Positions 23,567-31,185 of a stretch of DNA of 64,000 bases are shown one piece after another. The stretch's first letter is position 1, and every line of letters starts with the position of its first letter. The notes under the pieces were generated by a model. The model was not told the DNA's origin, did not search any database, and worked only from the letters and a program-made list of their open reading frames with translations. The position numbers were made by a program, and so were the translations under genes. Origin of the DNA: an uncultured Clostridia bacterium (GTDB lineage: Bacteria > Bacillota > Clostridia > Oscillospirales > Oscillospiraceae); the NCBI GenBank assembly GCA_946550725.1, contig CAMNQX010000008.1:1-64000 (forward strand), in the 5' to 3' direction.

Positions 23567-25321
23567 TTAATCCACAGCTTCCGTTTCGTCGTGGTAGGAA
23601 GCCCGCTCCGGATCCAGGTAGCCCAGCCCCTTCAAGGTCTTCCAGGTCTCGGTCAGCTCGGGGCTGAGGCGCAGCTCATAGTATTTTACCTCCCGCTGCC
23701 CAAGGCCGTCGTTGATCCACTGGGCAAAGAGGGTGCCCGTGTTGATCTCCGTTTCCGAGGCGGTGGCGACCCGCAGGACATACCTCCCCGCCTTCATGTC
23801 GTCGGTGACCGCGTCCCACACGGTTTTGATATCCTCTGTGGATATTTCCCATCCAATATACTCTGCGTCATCGCCGTTCTCCGCGGGAATGCACAGGTTG
23901 GTGGACAAGTAGTTGGGGGTGCCCCGGTCATAGGGGAAGGACACGTTCCCCTTGCTCAGGGCGGCGTCCAGCAGTTGGTTCAGCTCGTCGCCGGCGGCGT
24001 AGTAGGTGCGGTACTGCCGCTGGAGAGACGTCCAGCCCAGCTTGTAGTTCACCCGGACGTTGAGGTAGTTGTCCCCGAAATCCTCCTCCCGGTTCTTCAC
24101 CAGATACTGGTGAAGGTCGGTGATGGCTTTCACATCCTCCCCGGTAAAGAGCAGGCCGTTGTCGGCAGCGCTGGACATCCCAGTGCCACTAAAGGAAGCG
24201 GTCACCGACTTCACGCTGGCCGGGTCGGGCACGCGGGTGGTAAAGCCGATCCAGTCCATATCCACCGCCGCCACCACCAAAATGAACGCTACGGCGGAGA
24301 TGGCCGCGCCCTTCCAGTGCTTCCACACCTTGAAGGACTTGGCCAGCAGCATTTCTGCCGCCATGTAGCAAAGGAATGCCGCCACGGCGCAGCAAACGCC
24401 GAACTTCCAGCCGTCGTTCAGGTCTACGGAGTTGAAAATAATGAGGGTAAACAGCGTGCCAAAGGCCATGCCGCCACAGACGGTGACGCAGATCCTGAAC
24501 AGCCACTTGATGGGATCGAAGGCGATCAGGTCCCCCGACCGCTCCGCCTTGCGGATATGGTGGAGGCCCACGGCGCACAGGGCCATGAGGAAGCCCACAG
24601 CGGCGTAAATGGCCAGCATATTCCAGTCGTTAAAGTCCATGGGACTCCGCCAACTGTGCTGGGTGAGCTGGAGTATCGGGCACAGCCAGCCGCACGCCTC
24701 GTACACGCCGTCCCCAAAGCCCACGAAGCCGTAGAGGAAGCCGCTCAGCAGCCCCTCCACCAGCTGCAGCATGACAGGGACGATGAAATTAAAGATGGCG
24801 TAAAAGGCCACCGCCGCCACCGCGTGGCCGGAGATGACGCAGCACAGGACGGCGAAGGACAGCCAGAAAAAGCTGTTCAACGCGCCCGCCGCAAGGAAAA
24901 TCAGAATTTCCGGGGCTAAATACCCGATGATCCCCTCCAGCAGAACGGTCACCAGCGTCACCACCACCAGCGGGCCGACCAGCATGGTGTACCCCGCAGC
25001 AAAGGCGGTGAGGAACACCCCTTCCCTTCTTAGGGGCAACGCGCCCACAAAGTTGGCGGCGGGGCTTTTGAACAGGTGGAAGAAGGTAGTCACCGCCACC
25101 AGCGCGGCAGTAAAGGCCAGCGCAGAGGCCAAAACAGCGATGGAGTCCAAGGGCAGGATACGCACATACTTTGCCACGTTGCTGCCCCACACGTTCCGAT
25201 TCCAGATCTGCAGGGGGATGACCATGATCCACAGCGCCAGCCACGCCGCCCACAGGGGCCAGTTGCGCTTGAGGTGCTTTTTATATAAGGTAAGACTAAA
25301 GAATGATGTCTCGCACCGCAT
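23567..25321 (-). CDS. ABC transporter permease, YtrC/DUF-type large membrane protein
   Basis: A 584-residue membrane protein. An N-terminal half of about six membrane segments and another cluster around 270-370 are followed by a soluble, probably extracytoplasmic C-terminal domain of about 220 residues ('LLFTGEDVKAITDLHQYLVKN' region onward). It is encoded directly after a GntR regulator and an ABC ATPase, so it is the likely permease. ATG 25321 lies inside the 3' end of the ATPase gene (26-bp overlap), which indicates coupling; an in-frame GTG at 25333 is too close to the ribosome site. The transported substrate is unknown; peptide or antibiotic export is typical of such operons. Confidence 0.75.
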   Translation of the reverse strand: MRCETSFFSLTLYKKHLKRNWPLWAAWLALWIMVIPLQIWNRNVWGSNVAKYVRILPLDSIAVLASALAFTAALVAVTTFFHLFKSPAANFVGALPLRREGVFLTAFAAGYTMLVGPLVVVTLVTVLLEGIIGYLAPEILIFLAAGALNSFFWLSFAVLCCVISGHAVAAVAFYAIFNFIVPVMLQLVEGLLSGFLYGFVGFGDGVYEACGWLCPILQLTQHSWRSPMDFNDWNMLAIYAAVGFLMALCAVGLHHIRKAERSGDLIAFDPIKWLFRICVTVCGGMAFGTLFTLIIFNSVDLNDGWKFGVCCAVAAFLCYMAAEMLLAKSFKVWKHWKGAAISAVAFILVVAAVDMDWIGFTTRVPDPASVKSVTASFSGTGMSSAADNGLLFTGEDVKAITDLHQYLVKNREEDFGDNYLNVRVNYKLGWTSLQRQYRTYYAAGDELNQLLDAALSKGNVSFPYDRGTPNYLSTNLCIPAENGDDAEYIGWEISTEDIKTVWDAVTDDMKAGRYVLRVATASETEINTGTLFAQWINDGLGQREVKYYELRLSPELTETWKTLKGLGYLDPERASYHDETEAVD

Positions 25322-26201
25322 ATTCCTGCTCACCTCCTAACTCATAGATGAAAATCTCCTCCAGGCTCAAGGGAAGAGCCTCCAGCAAAATGGGGGAATA
25401 CACCGCCAGACGGTTGGTGGCCTCCTCCGCTGTACCCCGGACGATGATGGTGTGGATACGTCCCACGTGGGAAATGTGCAAAACCTCCATGTCCTCGGGA
25501 AACTCCGGGGCCTCCTTCTCCTGGAACACCACCTGCATCTTCACCACGTTGCCCTGCAGCTCCTTCAGCGACCGCTCGATCATCATGGACCCGTGGGACA
25601 GGATGCCCACCCAGTCGCACACGTCCTCCAGCTCCCGCAGGTTGTGGGAGGACACCAGCACGGTGGTGCCGTGGTTGGCCACGTCCTTGAGCATCAGCGA
25701 CCACACCTGCCGCCGCATCACCGGGTCCAGGCCGTCCACCGGCTCGTCCAGCAGAAGATACTCCGGGCGGCAGCTCAGCGCCAGCCAAAACGCCGCCTGC
25801 TTCTGCATTCCCTTGGAGAGCCGCCGCATGGGGGCGTTTTCGTTGACCTCAGGGAACGCCTCCTTCAAGTTCTGGTACCGTTCCACGTCAAAGTTGGGGT
25901 AAATGCCCTTGTAGAACTTCATCATGTCCTTGGTGGAGGCGGAGGTGAAGTAAAACAGCTCGTCGGGGATGCAGGCGATCTTCCCCTTGATCAGGGGGTT
26001 TTCGTAGACGCTCTCGCCCCCCACCTCCACTTCCCCGCTCTCAGGCTGGTACACCCCGGAGATGTGGCGGAGAATGGTGGACTTGCCCGCGCCGTTCGGC
26101 CCCACCAGCCCGTAGACCGCGCCGGTAGGGACGGTCATGGTCAGGTCCTTTAAGCAGTGAAAGCTGTCAAAGTGCTTCTCCACATGACTTACCTTGATCA
26201 T
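25296..26201 (-). CDS. ABC transporter ATP-binding protein (YtrB-like)
   Basis: A 301-residue ATPase with Walker A 'GPNGAGKSTILRHI', signature 'RRLSKGMQKQAAF' (SKGMQ instead of SGGQ, common in this subfamily), Walker B 'YLLLDEPVDGLDP' and switch His in 'VSSHNLRELED'. A C-terminal extension of about 80 residues follows. ATG 26201 overlaps the GntR stop as ATGA. It forms an operon with the GntR regulator upstream and the permease downstream. Confidence 0.92.
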   Translation of the reverse strand: MIKVSHVEKHFDSFHCLKDLTMTVPTGAVYGLVGPNGAGKSTILRHISGVYQPESGEVEVGGESVYENPLIKGKIACIPDELFYFTSASTKDMMKFYKGIYPNFDVERYQNLKEAFPEVNENAPMRRLSKGMQKQAAFWLALSCRPEYLLLDEPVDGLDPVMRRQVWSLMLKDVANHGTTVLVSSHNLRELEDVCDWVGILSHGSMMIERSLKELQGNVVKMQVVFQEKEAPEFPEDMEVLHISHVGRIHTIIVRGTAEEATNRLAVYSPILLEALPLSLEEIFIYELGGEQEYAVRDIIL

Positions 26202-26446
26202 GGCTCCTCTCTCCTTTCCGCCACCCGGTAGGCGGCTGTTTCGTCCTGGGTCAGTACGCCCTGCTGGGTCAACTGGTCGTATGCGCTTCGCACCGCGTTG
26301 GGGTTCAGCACCATCTGCCAAGCCAGCTCCTCCGGGCTTGGCAGCGTTTCTCCGGGGAGAAACGCGCCGCATTCCAGCAGCCGTTCCATGCCGTCCGCTA
26401 CCTGGTCCCAGACGGGTCCGGCCTGACGGCTTGTCAAGGGAATCAT
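26198..26446 (-). CDS. Short GntR/YtrA-family regulator
   Basis: An 82-residue winged-helix repressor of the YtrA subfamily: 'PVWDQVADGMERLLECGAF', 'PGETLPSPEELAWQMVLNPNAVRSAYDQL' (helix-turn-helix; only its motif positions about 30-60 matter) and 'GVLTQDETAAYRVA'. YtrA proteins usually have about 120-130 residues, so the C-terminal dimerisation tail is short. GAGGGG precedes the ATG. It probably represses its own promoter and the downstream transporter, with derepression by cell-wall-active compounds in relatives. Confidence 0.85.
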   Translation of the reverse strand: MIPLTSRQAGPVWDQVADGMERLLECGAFLPGETLPSPEELAWQMVLNPNAVRSAYDQLTQQGVLTQDETAAYRVAERREEP

Positions 26447-26477
26447 AGATGTCCCCTCCGTTTCTTATTTTATAGGA

Positions 26478-26505
26478 TGAGTTTACCACGTTGCAAGGAG
26501 GAAAT
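26478..26505 (-). promoter_or_regulatory. Promoter of the GntR-ABC operon
   Basis: Minus strand TTGCAA, 16-nt spacer, TATAAA, about 35 bp upstream of the GntR start. The spacer contains GTAAACTCATCC, a possible operator, but no clear dyad is seen. Confidence 0.45.
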
Positions 26506-26537
26506 CCTTAATAAAACCTTACAATTTTTGAAAACCC

Positions 26538-26566
26538 TTGAGAACCCCGGCCCGCTATGCTATACT
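26538..26566 (+). promoter_or_regulatory. Sigma-A promoter of the HD-domain gene
   Basis: TTGAGA (26538-26543), 17-nt spacer, TATACT (26561-26566), 32 bp before the ATG at 26598. It is the first rightward promoter after the strand switch at about 26.45 kb. Confidence 0.7.
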
Positions 26567-26597
26567 GGACAAAAATCAGGGATTTGGGGGGTATCTT

Positions 26598-27095
26598 ATG
26601 ATCGACGCCTACAATCTTCACTGCTTTCTCTCGGTGATCCGCCAGCTGCTGGACACCCCGGAGGTCCAATCCATGGCCCAGTGGCGGCATCATTTTGACG
26701 TGACCTGCTACGAACACTCCCTGTTTGTCTCCTACATCGCCTTTCGTTTGGCCCGGTTCTTCCGCATGGACTACTACGCCGCCGCCAGGGCGGGCCTGCT
26801 CCACGACCTCTATTTATATAGCCCCTACGACCCCACCTCCCATCCCGGCAATCAGTGCTTCTACCACCCTGTCGCAGCCTTACACAACGCCAAGGCGCTG
26901 GTGCCCGACCTCTCCCCCGAGGAGGAAAACAGCATCCTCACCCATATGTGGCCTCTGGCCGCCCACATGCCCAAGTGCCGCCTGGCCATCCTCATCAACT
27001 TCTCCGACAAGTTCTGTGCCACCCTGGAGGTGCTGAAGCTCTATCATTTGCTCAGGGTGCGCGACGCGATGCCCGCAGCCAGCTACAACCATTAA
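26598..27095 (+). CDS. HD-domain phosphohydrolase-like protein
   Basis: A 165-residue cytoplasmic protein with an HD-type metal site: His in 'CYEHSLFVSY', the His-Asp pair in 'GLLHDLYLYS', and later 'THMWPLAAHMPKC' and 'INFSDKFC' (Asp). The family cleaves phosphate from diverse nucleotides or lipids; the substrate is unknown here. A GGGGGG tract is near the ATG. It lies immediately upstream of a degenerate parS site and noc. Confidence 0.8.
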   Translation: MIDAYNLHCFLSVIRQLLDTPEVQSMAQWRHHFDVTCYEHSLFVSYIAFRLARFFRMDYYAAARAGLLHDLYLYSPYDPTSHPGNQCFYHPVAALHNAKALVPDLSPEEENSILTHMWPLAAHMPKCRLAILINFSDKFCATLEVLKLYHLLRVRDAMPAASYNH

Positions 27096-27096
27096 T

Positions 27097-27112
27097 TGTT
27101 CTACGTGGAACA
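27097..27112. promoter_or_regulatory. Degenerate parS site
   Basis: TGTTCTACGTGGAACA, an imperfect palindrome differing from the B. subtilis-type parS TGTTTCACGTGAAACA at three positions. It sits two bases after the HD gene and upstream of noc. Confidence 0.65.
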
Positions 27113-27191
27113 TTTCCCGACACCCTTCCCGTTTCTTCTCCCTTCTTTTGTGGTAAGCTAAAGCCAAACCACCACGAAAGAAGGGCTTTTT

Positions 27192-28001
27192 ATGGGCATT
27201 TTCAAGCGGGCGGCGGGATTTGAGAGCAAGCAGGTGCTGGACCTGCCTATCGCTTCCATCTCCCCCAACCCTGGCCAGCCCCGCACCAACTTCTCCCCCG
27301 CCGCGTTGGAGGAGCTGGCCCAGTCCATCGCCGTCCATGGCATTTTGCAGCCCCTCACCGTCCGCCGAGTGGGAAACGGCTGGCAGCTCATCTCCGGGGA
27401 GCGCCGCCTCCGGGCGGCAAAGCTGGCGGGACTGGACACCGTGCCCTGTCTGGTCGCCCAGGTGGACCAGGAAGAATCCTCCCTGCTGGCCCTGGTGGAG
27501 AACCTCCAGCGGCGGGACCTGGACTTTTTGGAGGAGGCCCTGGCCCTTTCCCAGCTCATTTCCACCTACCGCCTCACTCAGGAGGACGCCGCCCGCCGCC
27601 TGGGCAAGAGTCAGTCCGCCATCGCCAACAAGCTGCGCCTGCTCCGCCTCTCCCCTGACGCCCTCACCCTTCTGCGCTCCGGCGGCTTCGGAGAACGCCA
27701 CGCCCGCGCTCTGCTTCGTCTTCCCAGCGACGCCGCGCAGTTCTCCGCCGCCCGGGCGGTGGTCAACGGCGGCCTCACCGTGGCCGCTACCGAGGCGTTG
27801 GTGGACAAGCTGTTGGCGGCGGACGGCGAAAAGAAGCCCGCCCCCCGGACAAAGGTCATTTTGCGGGACGTGCGGCTGTTTCTCAACTCCCTCACCAAGA
27901 ACCTGAAGCTGGTGCAGTCGGCGGGCATCCCCGCCAAGTGCGAGCGCTCCGAGACCGAGGGAGAGATCACGCTGACCATTACGCTGCCGAAGGCGATTTG
28001 A
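27192..28001 (+). CDS. noc: Nucleoid occlusion protein Noc (ParB family)
   Basis: A 269-residue ParB-like DNA-binding CTPase. It contains the CTP-binding box 'GERRLRAAKLAG', 'LVENLQRRDLDFLEEAL', a helix-turn-helix around 'LTQEDAARRLGKSQSAIANKLRLL' (positions about 130-155), and a C-terminal part ('RDVRLFLNSLTKNLKLV' to 'LTITLPKAI') that resembles Noc rather than Spo0J. In Bacillus, Noc binds NBS sites and blocks division over DNA. Noc usually carries an N-terminal membrane helix; here it starts 'MGIFKRAAGFESKQV', which may be a short amphipathic equivalent. It is upstream of soj-spo0J as in Bacillus. No NBS palindrome was noticed nearby. Confidence 0.88.
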   Translation: MGIFKRAAGFESKQVLDLPIASISPNPGQPRTNFSPAALEELAQSIAVHGILQPLTVRRVGNGWQLISGERRLRAAKLAGLDTVPCLVAQVDQEESSLLALVENLQRRDLDFLEEALALSQLISTYRLTQEDAARRLGKSQSAIANKLRLLRLSPDALTLLRSGGFGERHARALLRLPSDAAQFSAARAVVNGGLTVAATEALVDKLLAADGEKKPAPRTKVILRDVRLFLNSLTKNLKLVQSAGIPAKCERSETEGEITLTITLPKAI

Positions 28002-28024
28002 GACGTTTCGCGCAGGGCGGCCGT

Positions 28025-28354
28025 GTTTCACGTGTCGGAGCGTTTGAAAAATCCGCCGGTGGCGGGTTTTTAGCCCCGAGCTTCGACAGCTGTGCTGGCG
28101 AAGCATCGGTCGGGTAGCCGCATAACGCGGCAACGTTTCACGTGTCGGGGCGTTTCAAAAACCCGCCGGCGGCGGGTTTCTAGCCCCGAGCTTCGGCAGC
28201 TGTGCTGGCGAAGCATCGGTCGGGTAGCCGCATAACGCGGCAACGTTTCACGTGTCGGGGCGTTTCAAAAACCCGCCGGCGGCGGGTTTTTAGCCCCGAG
28301 CTTCGACAGCTATGCTGGCGAAGCATCGGTTGGGCGCCCGCACAAGGCGACAAT
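28025..28354 (+). repeat. Three tandem 110-bp repeats with parS half-sites
   Basis: Units begin at 28025, 28135 and 28245, and the same opening GTTTCACGTG recurs at 28355 as part of a full parS, so the period is exactly 110 bp four times. Each unit has the parS-like opening, then a nested hairpin (TCGGGGC/GCCCCGA outside AAAAACCCGCC/GGCGGGTTTTT), then GCTTCG/CGAAGC, then a tail ending in GGCAAC or a variant. Units 1 and 2 have identical tails; unit 3 diverges in its last 25 bp. The hairpin could also terminate noc transcription. A related single copy lies at 47205-47326. Confidence 0.95.
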
Positions 28355-28369
28355 GTTTCACGTGGAACA
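28354..28369. promoter_or_regulatory. parS site at the end of the tandem array
   Basis: TGTTTCACGTGGAACA; its reverse complement TGTTCCACGTGAAACA fits the published degenerate Bacillus parS consensus. It is a Spo0J (ParB) loading site 22 bp before the soj -35. Confidence 0.9.
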
Positions 28370-28390
28370 CGTATTTTCGCAAAATATGTC

Positions 28391-28430
28391 TTGCCTTTCC
28401 TGTCGCACACCTATATAATAAGAGGTGTGC
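28391..28430 (+). promoter_or_regulatory. soj promoter with inverted repeat across the -10
   Basis: TTGCCT (28391-28396), 17-nt spacer, TATAAT (28414-28419). A perfect inverted repeat GCACACCT (28405-28412) / AGGTGTGC (28423-28430) brackets the -10, so it is either an operator or an early transcript hairpin. Confidence 0.7.
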
Positions 28431-28459
28431 GATTTTTTCGTGTAAAGGCAGGTCTAACT

Positions 28460-29215
28460 ATGGCAAAAACGGTTGCAATCGTGAATCAAAAGGGCGGCGT
28501 GGGCAAAACCACCACCTGTGTCAACCTGGCCGCGGCCCTTCATGGGCTGGGCAAGCGGGTGCTGGTGTGTGATTTTGACCCTCAGGGCAACGCTACCTCC
28601 GGCTTCGGCGTGGACAAAACCACCCTCAACCCCTCCATTTACGAGGTCCTCATCAACGGCGCGCCCATCGAGAAGGCCATCGTCTCCACCAACTGGTGCG
28701 ACATCATCGGTTCCAACAAGGCCCTGGCCGGGGCCACGGTGGAGCTGATCGCCATGCCCGACCGGGAGAACCTTCTGAAAAACGCCCTGGCCCAGGTGGC
28801 CGACCGGTACGACTACATCTTTATCGACTGCCCGCCCTCCCTGGAGCTGTTGACGCTGAACGCCCTGTGCGCCGCCCAGTCCATTTTGGTGCCGGTCCAG
28901 TGCGAGTACTATGCGTTGGAGGGTCTGTCCGACCTGCTGACTACCGTGCGTATCGTCAAACGGTCTCTTAACCCCGGGTTGTCGCTCATGGGGGTCATCC
29001 TCACCATGTACGACGGCCGCACCAACCTCTCCATGCAGGTGGCCGAGGAGGTCAAGCGGCACTTCCCCGGCAAGGTGTACGCCTCCGTCATCCCCCGCAA
29101 CGTCCGCCTCTCCGAGGCTCCCAGCCACGGCAAGCCTGTCATGGCCTACGATCCCTGGAGCCGCGGCACCGACGCATATAAGGCCCTCGCAGAAGAGATC
29201 ATTTCCCGCGAGTGA
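28460..29215 (+). CDS. soj: Chromosome partitioning ATPase Soj/ParA
   Basis: A 251-residue ParA ATPase that works with Spo0J in origin segregation and controls DnaA in Bacillus. It has the deviant Walker A 'NQKGGVGKTTTCVNLA', 'VCDFDPQGNATSGFG', Walker B 'YIFIDCPPSLELLT', and the Arg-containing 'RNVRLSEAPSHGKPV' C-terminal signature. The start ATG 28460 follows GGCAGGTC; a longer frame runs back into the tandem repeats but lacks conserved sequence. A perfect parS follows its stop. Confidence 0.96.
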   Translation: MAKTVAIVNQKGGVGKTTTCVNLAAALHGLGKRVLVCDFDPQGNATSGFGVDKTTLNPSIYEVLINGAPIEKAIVSTNWCDIIGSNKALAGATVELIAMPDRENLLKNALAQVADRYDYIFIDCPPSLELLTLNALCAAQSILVPVQCEYYALEGLSDLLTTVRIVKRSLNPGLSLMGVILTMYDGRTNLSMQVAEEVKRHFPGKVYASVIPRNVRLSEAPSHGKPVMAYDPWSRGTDAYKALAEEIISRE

Positions 29216-29218
29216 GGG

Positions 29219-29234
29219 TGTTTCACGTGAAACA
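29219..29234. promoter_or_regulatory. Perfect parS site between soj and the next gene
   Basis: TGTTTCACGTGAAACA, a perfect 16-bp palindrome identical to the consensus. It lies 4 bp after the soj stop and is the strongest parS in the window. Confidence 0.95.
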
Positions 29235-29254
29235 TTTGTAAGGAGAGTCGCTCT

Positions 29255-29647
29255 ATGACAAAACGGTGGAGACGGTGGCTGCTGGGCCTTCTCCTGGCCG
29301 TCGCCCTGTTGGCGGGCGAGTACTATGCCCTCACCTGCCCGCTGAAGTTTCACTCCGGGCTGTGGCAGCGGCACGCCGGGCTTCGGGACCGGATGCTGGA
29401 CGACCTGCTGGCGGAGCACCTGTCCACAGGGATGAACCGGGATGAGGTCCGCGCTCTTTTGGGGGAACCGGGAGACTCCCAGCCACTCTGGTATAACGAT
29501 TTGGAGCACTCCTCTGTTTTGCGGGAAACCTATTACATTCGGGACAACGGGGTCTTCTTCGCGGACTTTTTGGTCCTTTACTATGCGGAACAGGATGGGG
29601 ACTATATCTACCAGGGTCATCAACAGGAGACCGTCGATGTATTTTGA
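29255..29647 (+). CDS. Small envelope protein with BamE/SmpA-like motif
   Basis: A 130-residue protein with an N-terminal membrane anchor (about residues 8-28) and a small extracytoplasmic domain. The segment 'STGMNRDEVRALLGEPGDSQ' resembles the SmpA/BamE-type 'GMTxxEVxxLLGxP' motif, found in small domains that bind or inhibit partners. GGAGAG precedes the ATG. It is inserted between soj and spo0J, which are usually adjacent, with short spacing on both sides. Function unknown. Confidence 0.7.
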   Translation: MTKRWRRWLLGLLLAVALLAGEYYALTCPLKFHSGLWQRHAGLRDRMLDDLLAEHLSTGMNRDEVRALLGEPGDSQPLWYNDLEHSSVLRETYYIRDNGVFFADFLVLYYAEQDGDYIYQGHQQETVDVF

Positions 29648-29677
29648 TGAAAACCAGAAAAAGAAAGGAAGTATCCT

Positions 29678-30574
29678 ATGTCGCAAGAACGTGGTTTAGG
29701 CAAGGGCCTGGGCGCCCTCATGGGTGACGACGTCTACTCTGAGGAGCGGTCCGGGTCCCTCTCCTCCCTGCCCCTTTCTCAGATCCAGCCCGGGCTGAAG
29801 CAGCCCCGCAAGCGGTTTGACGACGAGGCCATTTCCGAGCTGGCCGACTCCATCCGGGAGCACGGCCTGATCCAGCCCCTCACCGTCCGCCGTCTGGCCT
29901 CCGGGTATTACCAGATCATCGCCGGGGAGCGCCGCTGGCGGGCGTCCAAGGAGGCGGGATTGACCGAAGTGCCCGTCAACATCATTGAGGCGGACGACAA
30001 GAAGGTCATGGAGCTGGGCCTCATCGAAAACCTCCAGCGGGAGGACCTCAATCCCATGGAAGAGGCCAACGGCTACAAAGCCCTCATGGAGGAATACGGC
30101 ATGACCCAGGAGGAGGTCGCCCAGCGCATGGGCAAATCCCGCCCCGCCATCGCCAACGCCCTGCGGCTGCTGGGTCTGCCCGACGCGGTGCGGTTTTTGC
30201 TGGAGGAGGGCAAGCTCTCCGCCGGTCATGCCAAGGCCATCCTTGCCGCCCCCGCAGGGGAGCCGCAGAAGAAGCTGGCCCAGAAGGTCATCGACGAGGG
30301 CCTGTCCGTCCGGGAGACGGAGTCGCTGGCCAAGCGTCTTTCCAAAGCCGCGGAGGCGGAGGACGAGCCGGAATTGAAGCCTGTGGACCCCCAGCGGGAA
30401 AGCTACCTCATCCATTTGAACGACCTCTCCAAGAGCCTGACCCAACGGCTGGGCCACAAGGTGCAGTTCCAAGAGGGGGCTAAGAAGTCCCAAATGGTCA
30501 TTGAATACTACTCTTTGGAGGACTTGGACGACATTCTCGCGAAAATCGGCGGCGCGGGAGGAGACGGCCTGTGA
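29678..30574 (+). CDS. spo0J: Chromosome partitioning protein Spo0J/ParB
   Basis: A 298-residue ParB CTPase that loads at parS and spreads as a clamp. It starts 'MSQERGLGKGLGALMG' (the Soj-stimulating N-terminus), then 'GERRWRASKEAG', 'LIENLQREDLNPMEEA', a helix-turn-helix ('EVAQRMGKSRPAIANALRLL', about residues 145-165) and a C-terminal dimerisation region. AAAGGAAG precedes the ATG. It overlaps the next gene as GTGA. At least two good parS sites lie within 1.4 kb upstream. Confidence 0.96.
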   Translation: MSQERGLGKGLGALMGDDVYSEERSGSLSSLPLSQIQPGLKQPRKRFDDEAISELADSIREHGLIQPLTVRRLASGYYQIIAGERRWRASKEAGLTEVPVNIIEADDKKVMELGLIENLQREDLNPMEEANGYKALMEEYGMTQEEVAQRMGKSRPAIANALRLLGLPDAVRFLLEEGKLSAGHAKAILAAPAGEPQKKLAQKVIDEGLSVRETESLAKRLSKAAEAEDEPELKPVDPQRESYLIHLNDLSKSLTQRLGHKVQFQEGAKKSQMVIEYYSLEDLDDILAKIGGAGGDGL

Positions 30575-31149
30575 GCCGCCGCGTGGATAAGGAGGAAGCG
30601 GCCCACCTCCAATACGAGACCGAGCACACCGAGCCGCCCAAGTCCCGCTCGGTGCTGGTCTACATGGTGATCCTGATCGCCGCCGCGTTTTTGCTGTTGC
30701 TGCTGGCCTACTTCATGCAGCAGCGCACCGCCGACACCGTGGAGGGCCTGCACCAGTCGGTGAACTCCTTCCAGACCATCGACCAGCTGGTGGAGGACAA
30801 CCGCACCTTGCAGGAGGAAGTGGCCCGGCTGAAGGAGGAGAAGGCCGCGTTGACGGACAAGCTGGCCCAGGCAGAGGTGGAACGGGACCAGGCCAAGGCT
30901 GACGCCTTTGACAAGGGCGTTGCGGCGGAGGACGCCGCCCAGGAGGCGGACGCGCTGTGGGCCTTGCACCAGCTGCGGGTGCTTTACAACGGCGGCAAGT
31001 ATAAGGATGCCATCGCGCTCATCGAAGCCCACCCTCGCATGGAGTCAGTTTTGGAGGGCATTACCCAAGAATTGACCGACGAGGAACGGGATGTGTACGA
31101 TCCCCTGGCCGCCTACCAGCGCATCGCCAAGCTGCTGGGCGTAGATTAA
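30571..31149 (+). CDS. Single-pass membrane protein with coiled coil
   Basis: A 192-residue protein: a charged N-terminus, one transmembrane helix ('VYMVILIAAAFLLLLLAYF', about 30-48), a coiled coil (about 70-120, rich in Glu/Lys/Ala heptads) and a helical C-terminal part that may be tetratricopeptide-like ('LRVLYNGGKYKDAIALIEAH'). It starts with GTG overlapping the spo0J stop, so the two are coupled. I do not recognise the family. Its linkage to spo0J and serS suggests an envelope or segregation-related role, which is inference only. Confidence 0.7.
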   Translation: MSRRVDKEEAAHLQYETEHTEPPKSRSVLVYMVILIAAAFLLLLLAYFMQQRTADTVEGLHQSVNSFQTIDQLVEDNRTLQEEVARLKEEKAALTDKLAQAEVERDQAKADAFDKGVAAEDAAQEADALWALHQLRVLYNGGKYKDAIALIEAHPRMESVLEGITQELTDEERDVYDPLAAYQRIAKLLGVD

Positions 31150-31185
31150 CCGAAATCGCAAACCATTTGAAAAGAGGTCTTTACT

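Larger units (their letters stand above)
28002..28459. other. 458-bp non-coding noc-soj gap: tandem repeats, parS and soj promoter
   Basis: From left to right: three 110-bp tandem repeats, a full parS site and the soj promoter with an inverted repeat around its -10. I see no convincing gene; the open frames that cross the repeats are Arg/Ser/Lys-rich and repeat themselves. Confidence 0.85.

Noticed and set aside
22055-24919. A 954-codon plus-strand open frame across thlA and the permease
   Set aside because: It spans two real minus-strand genes and their terminator; composition is that of an antisense shadow.
28024-28369. CRISPR array
   Set aside because: Units are 110 bp and nearly identical throughout, with no unique spacers and no cas genes.
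28202-28459. N-terminal extension of soj through the tandem repeats
   Set aside because: The added residues are Arg/Ser-rich repeat translation; conserved ParA sequence begins at 28460 and a consensus promoter lies inside the extension.
31150-31185. T-box leader before serS, hisS or aspS
   Set aside because: The gaps before these genes are under 60 bp and lack the conserved T-box sequence.
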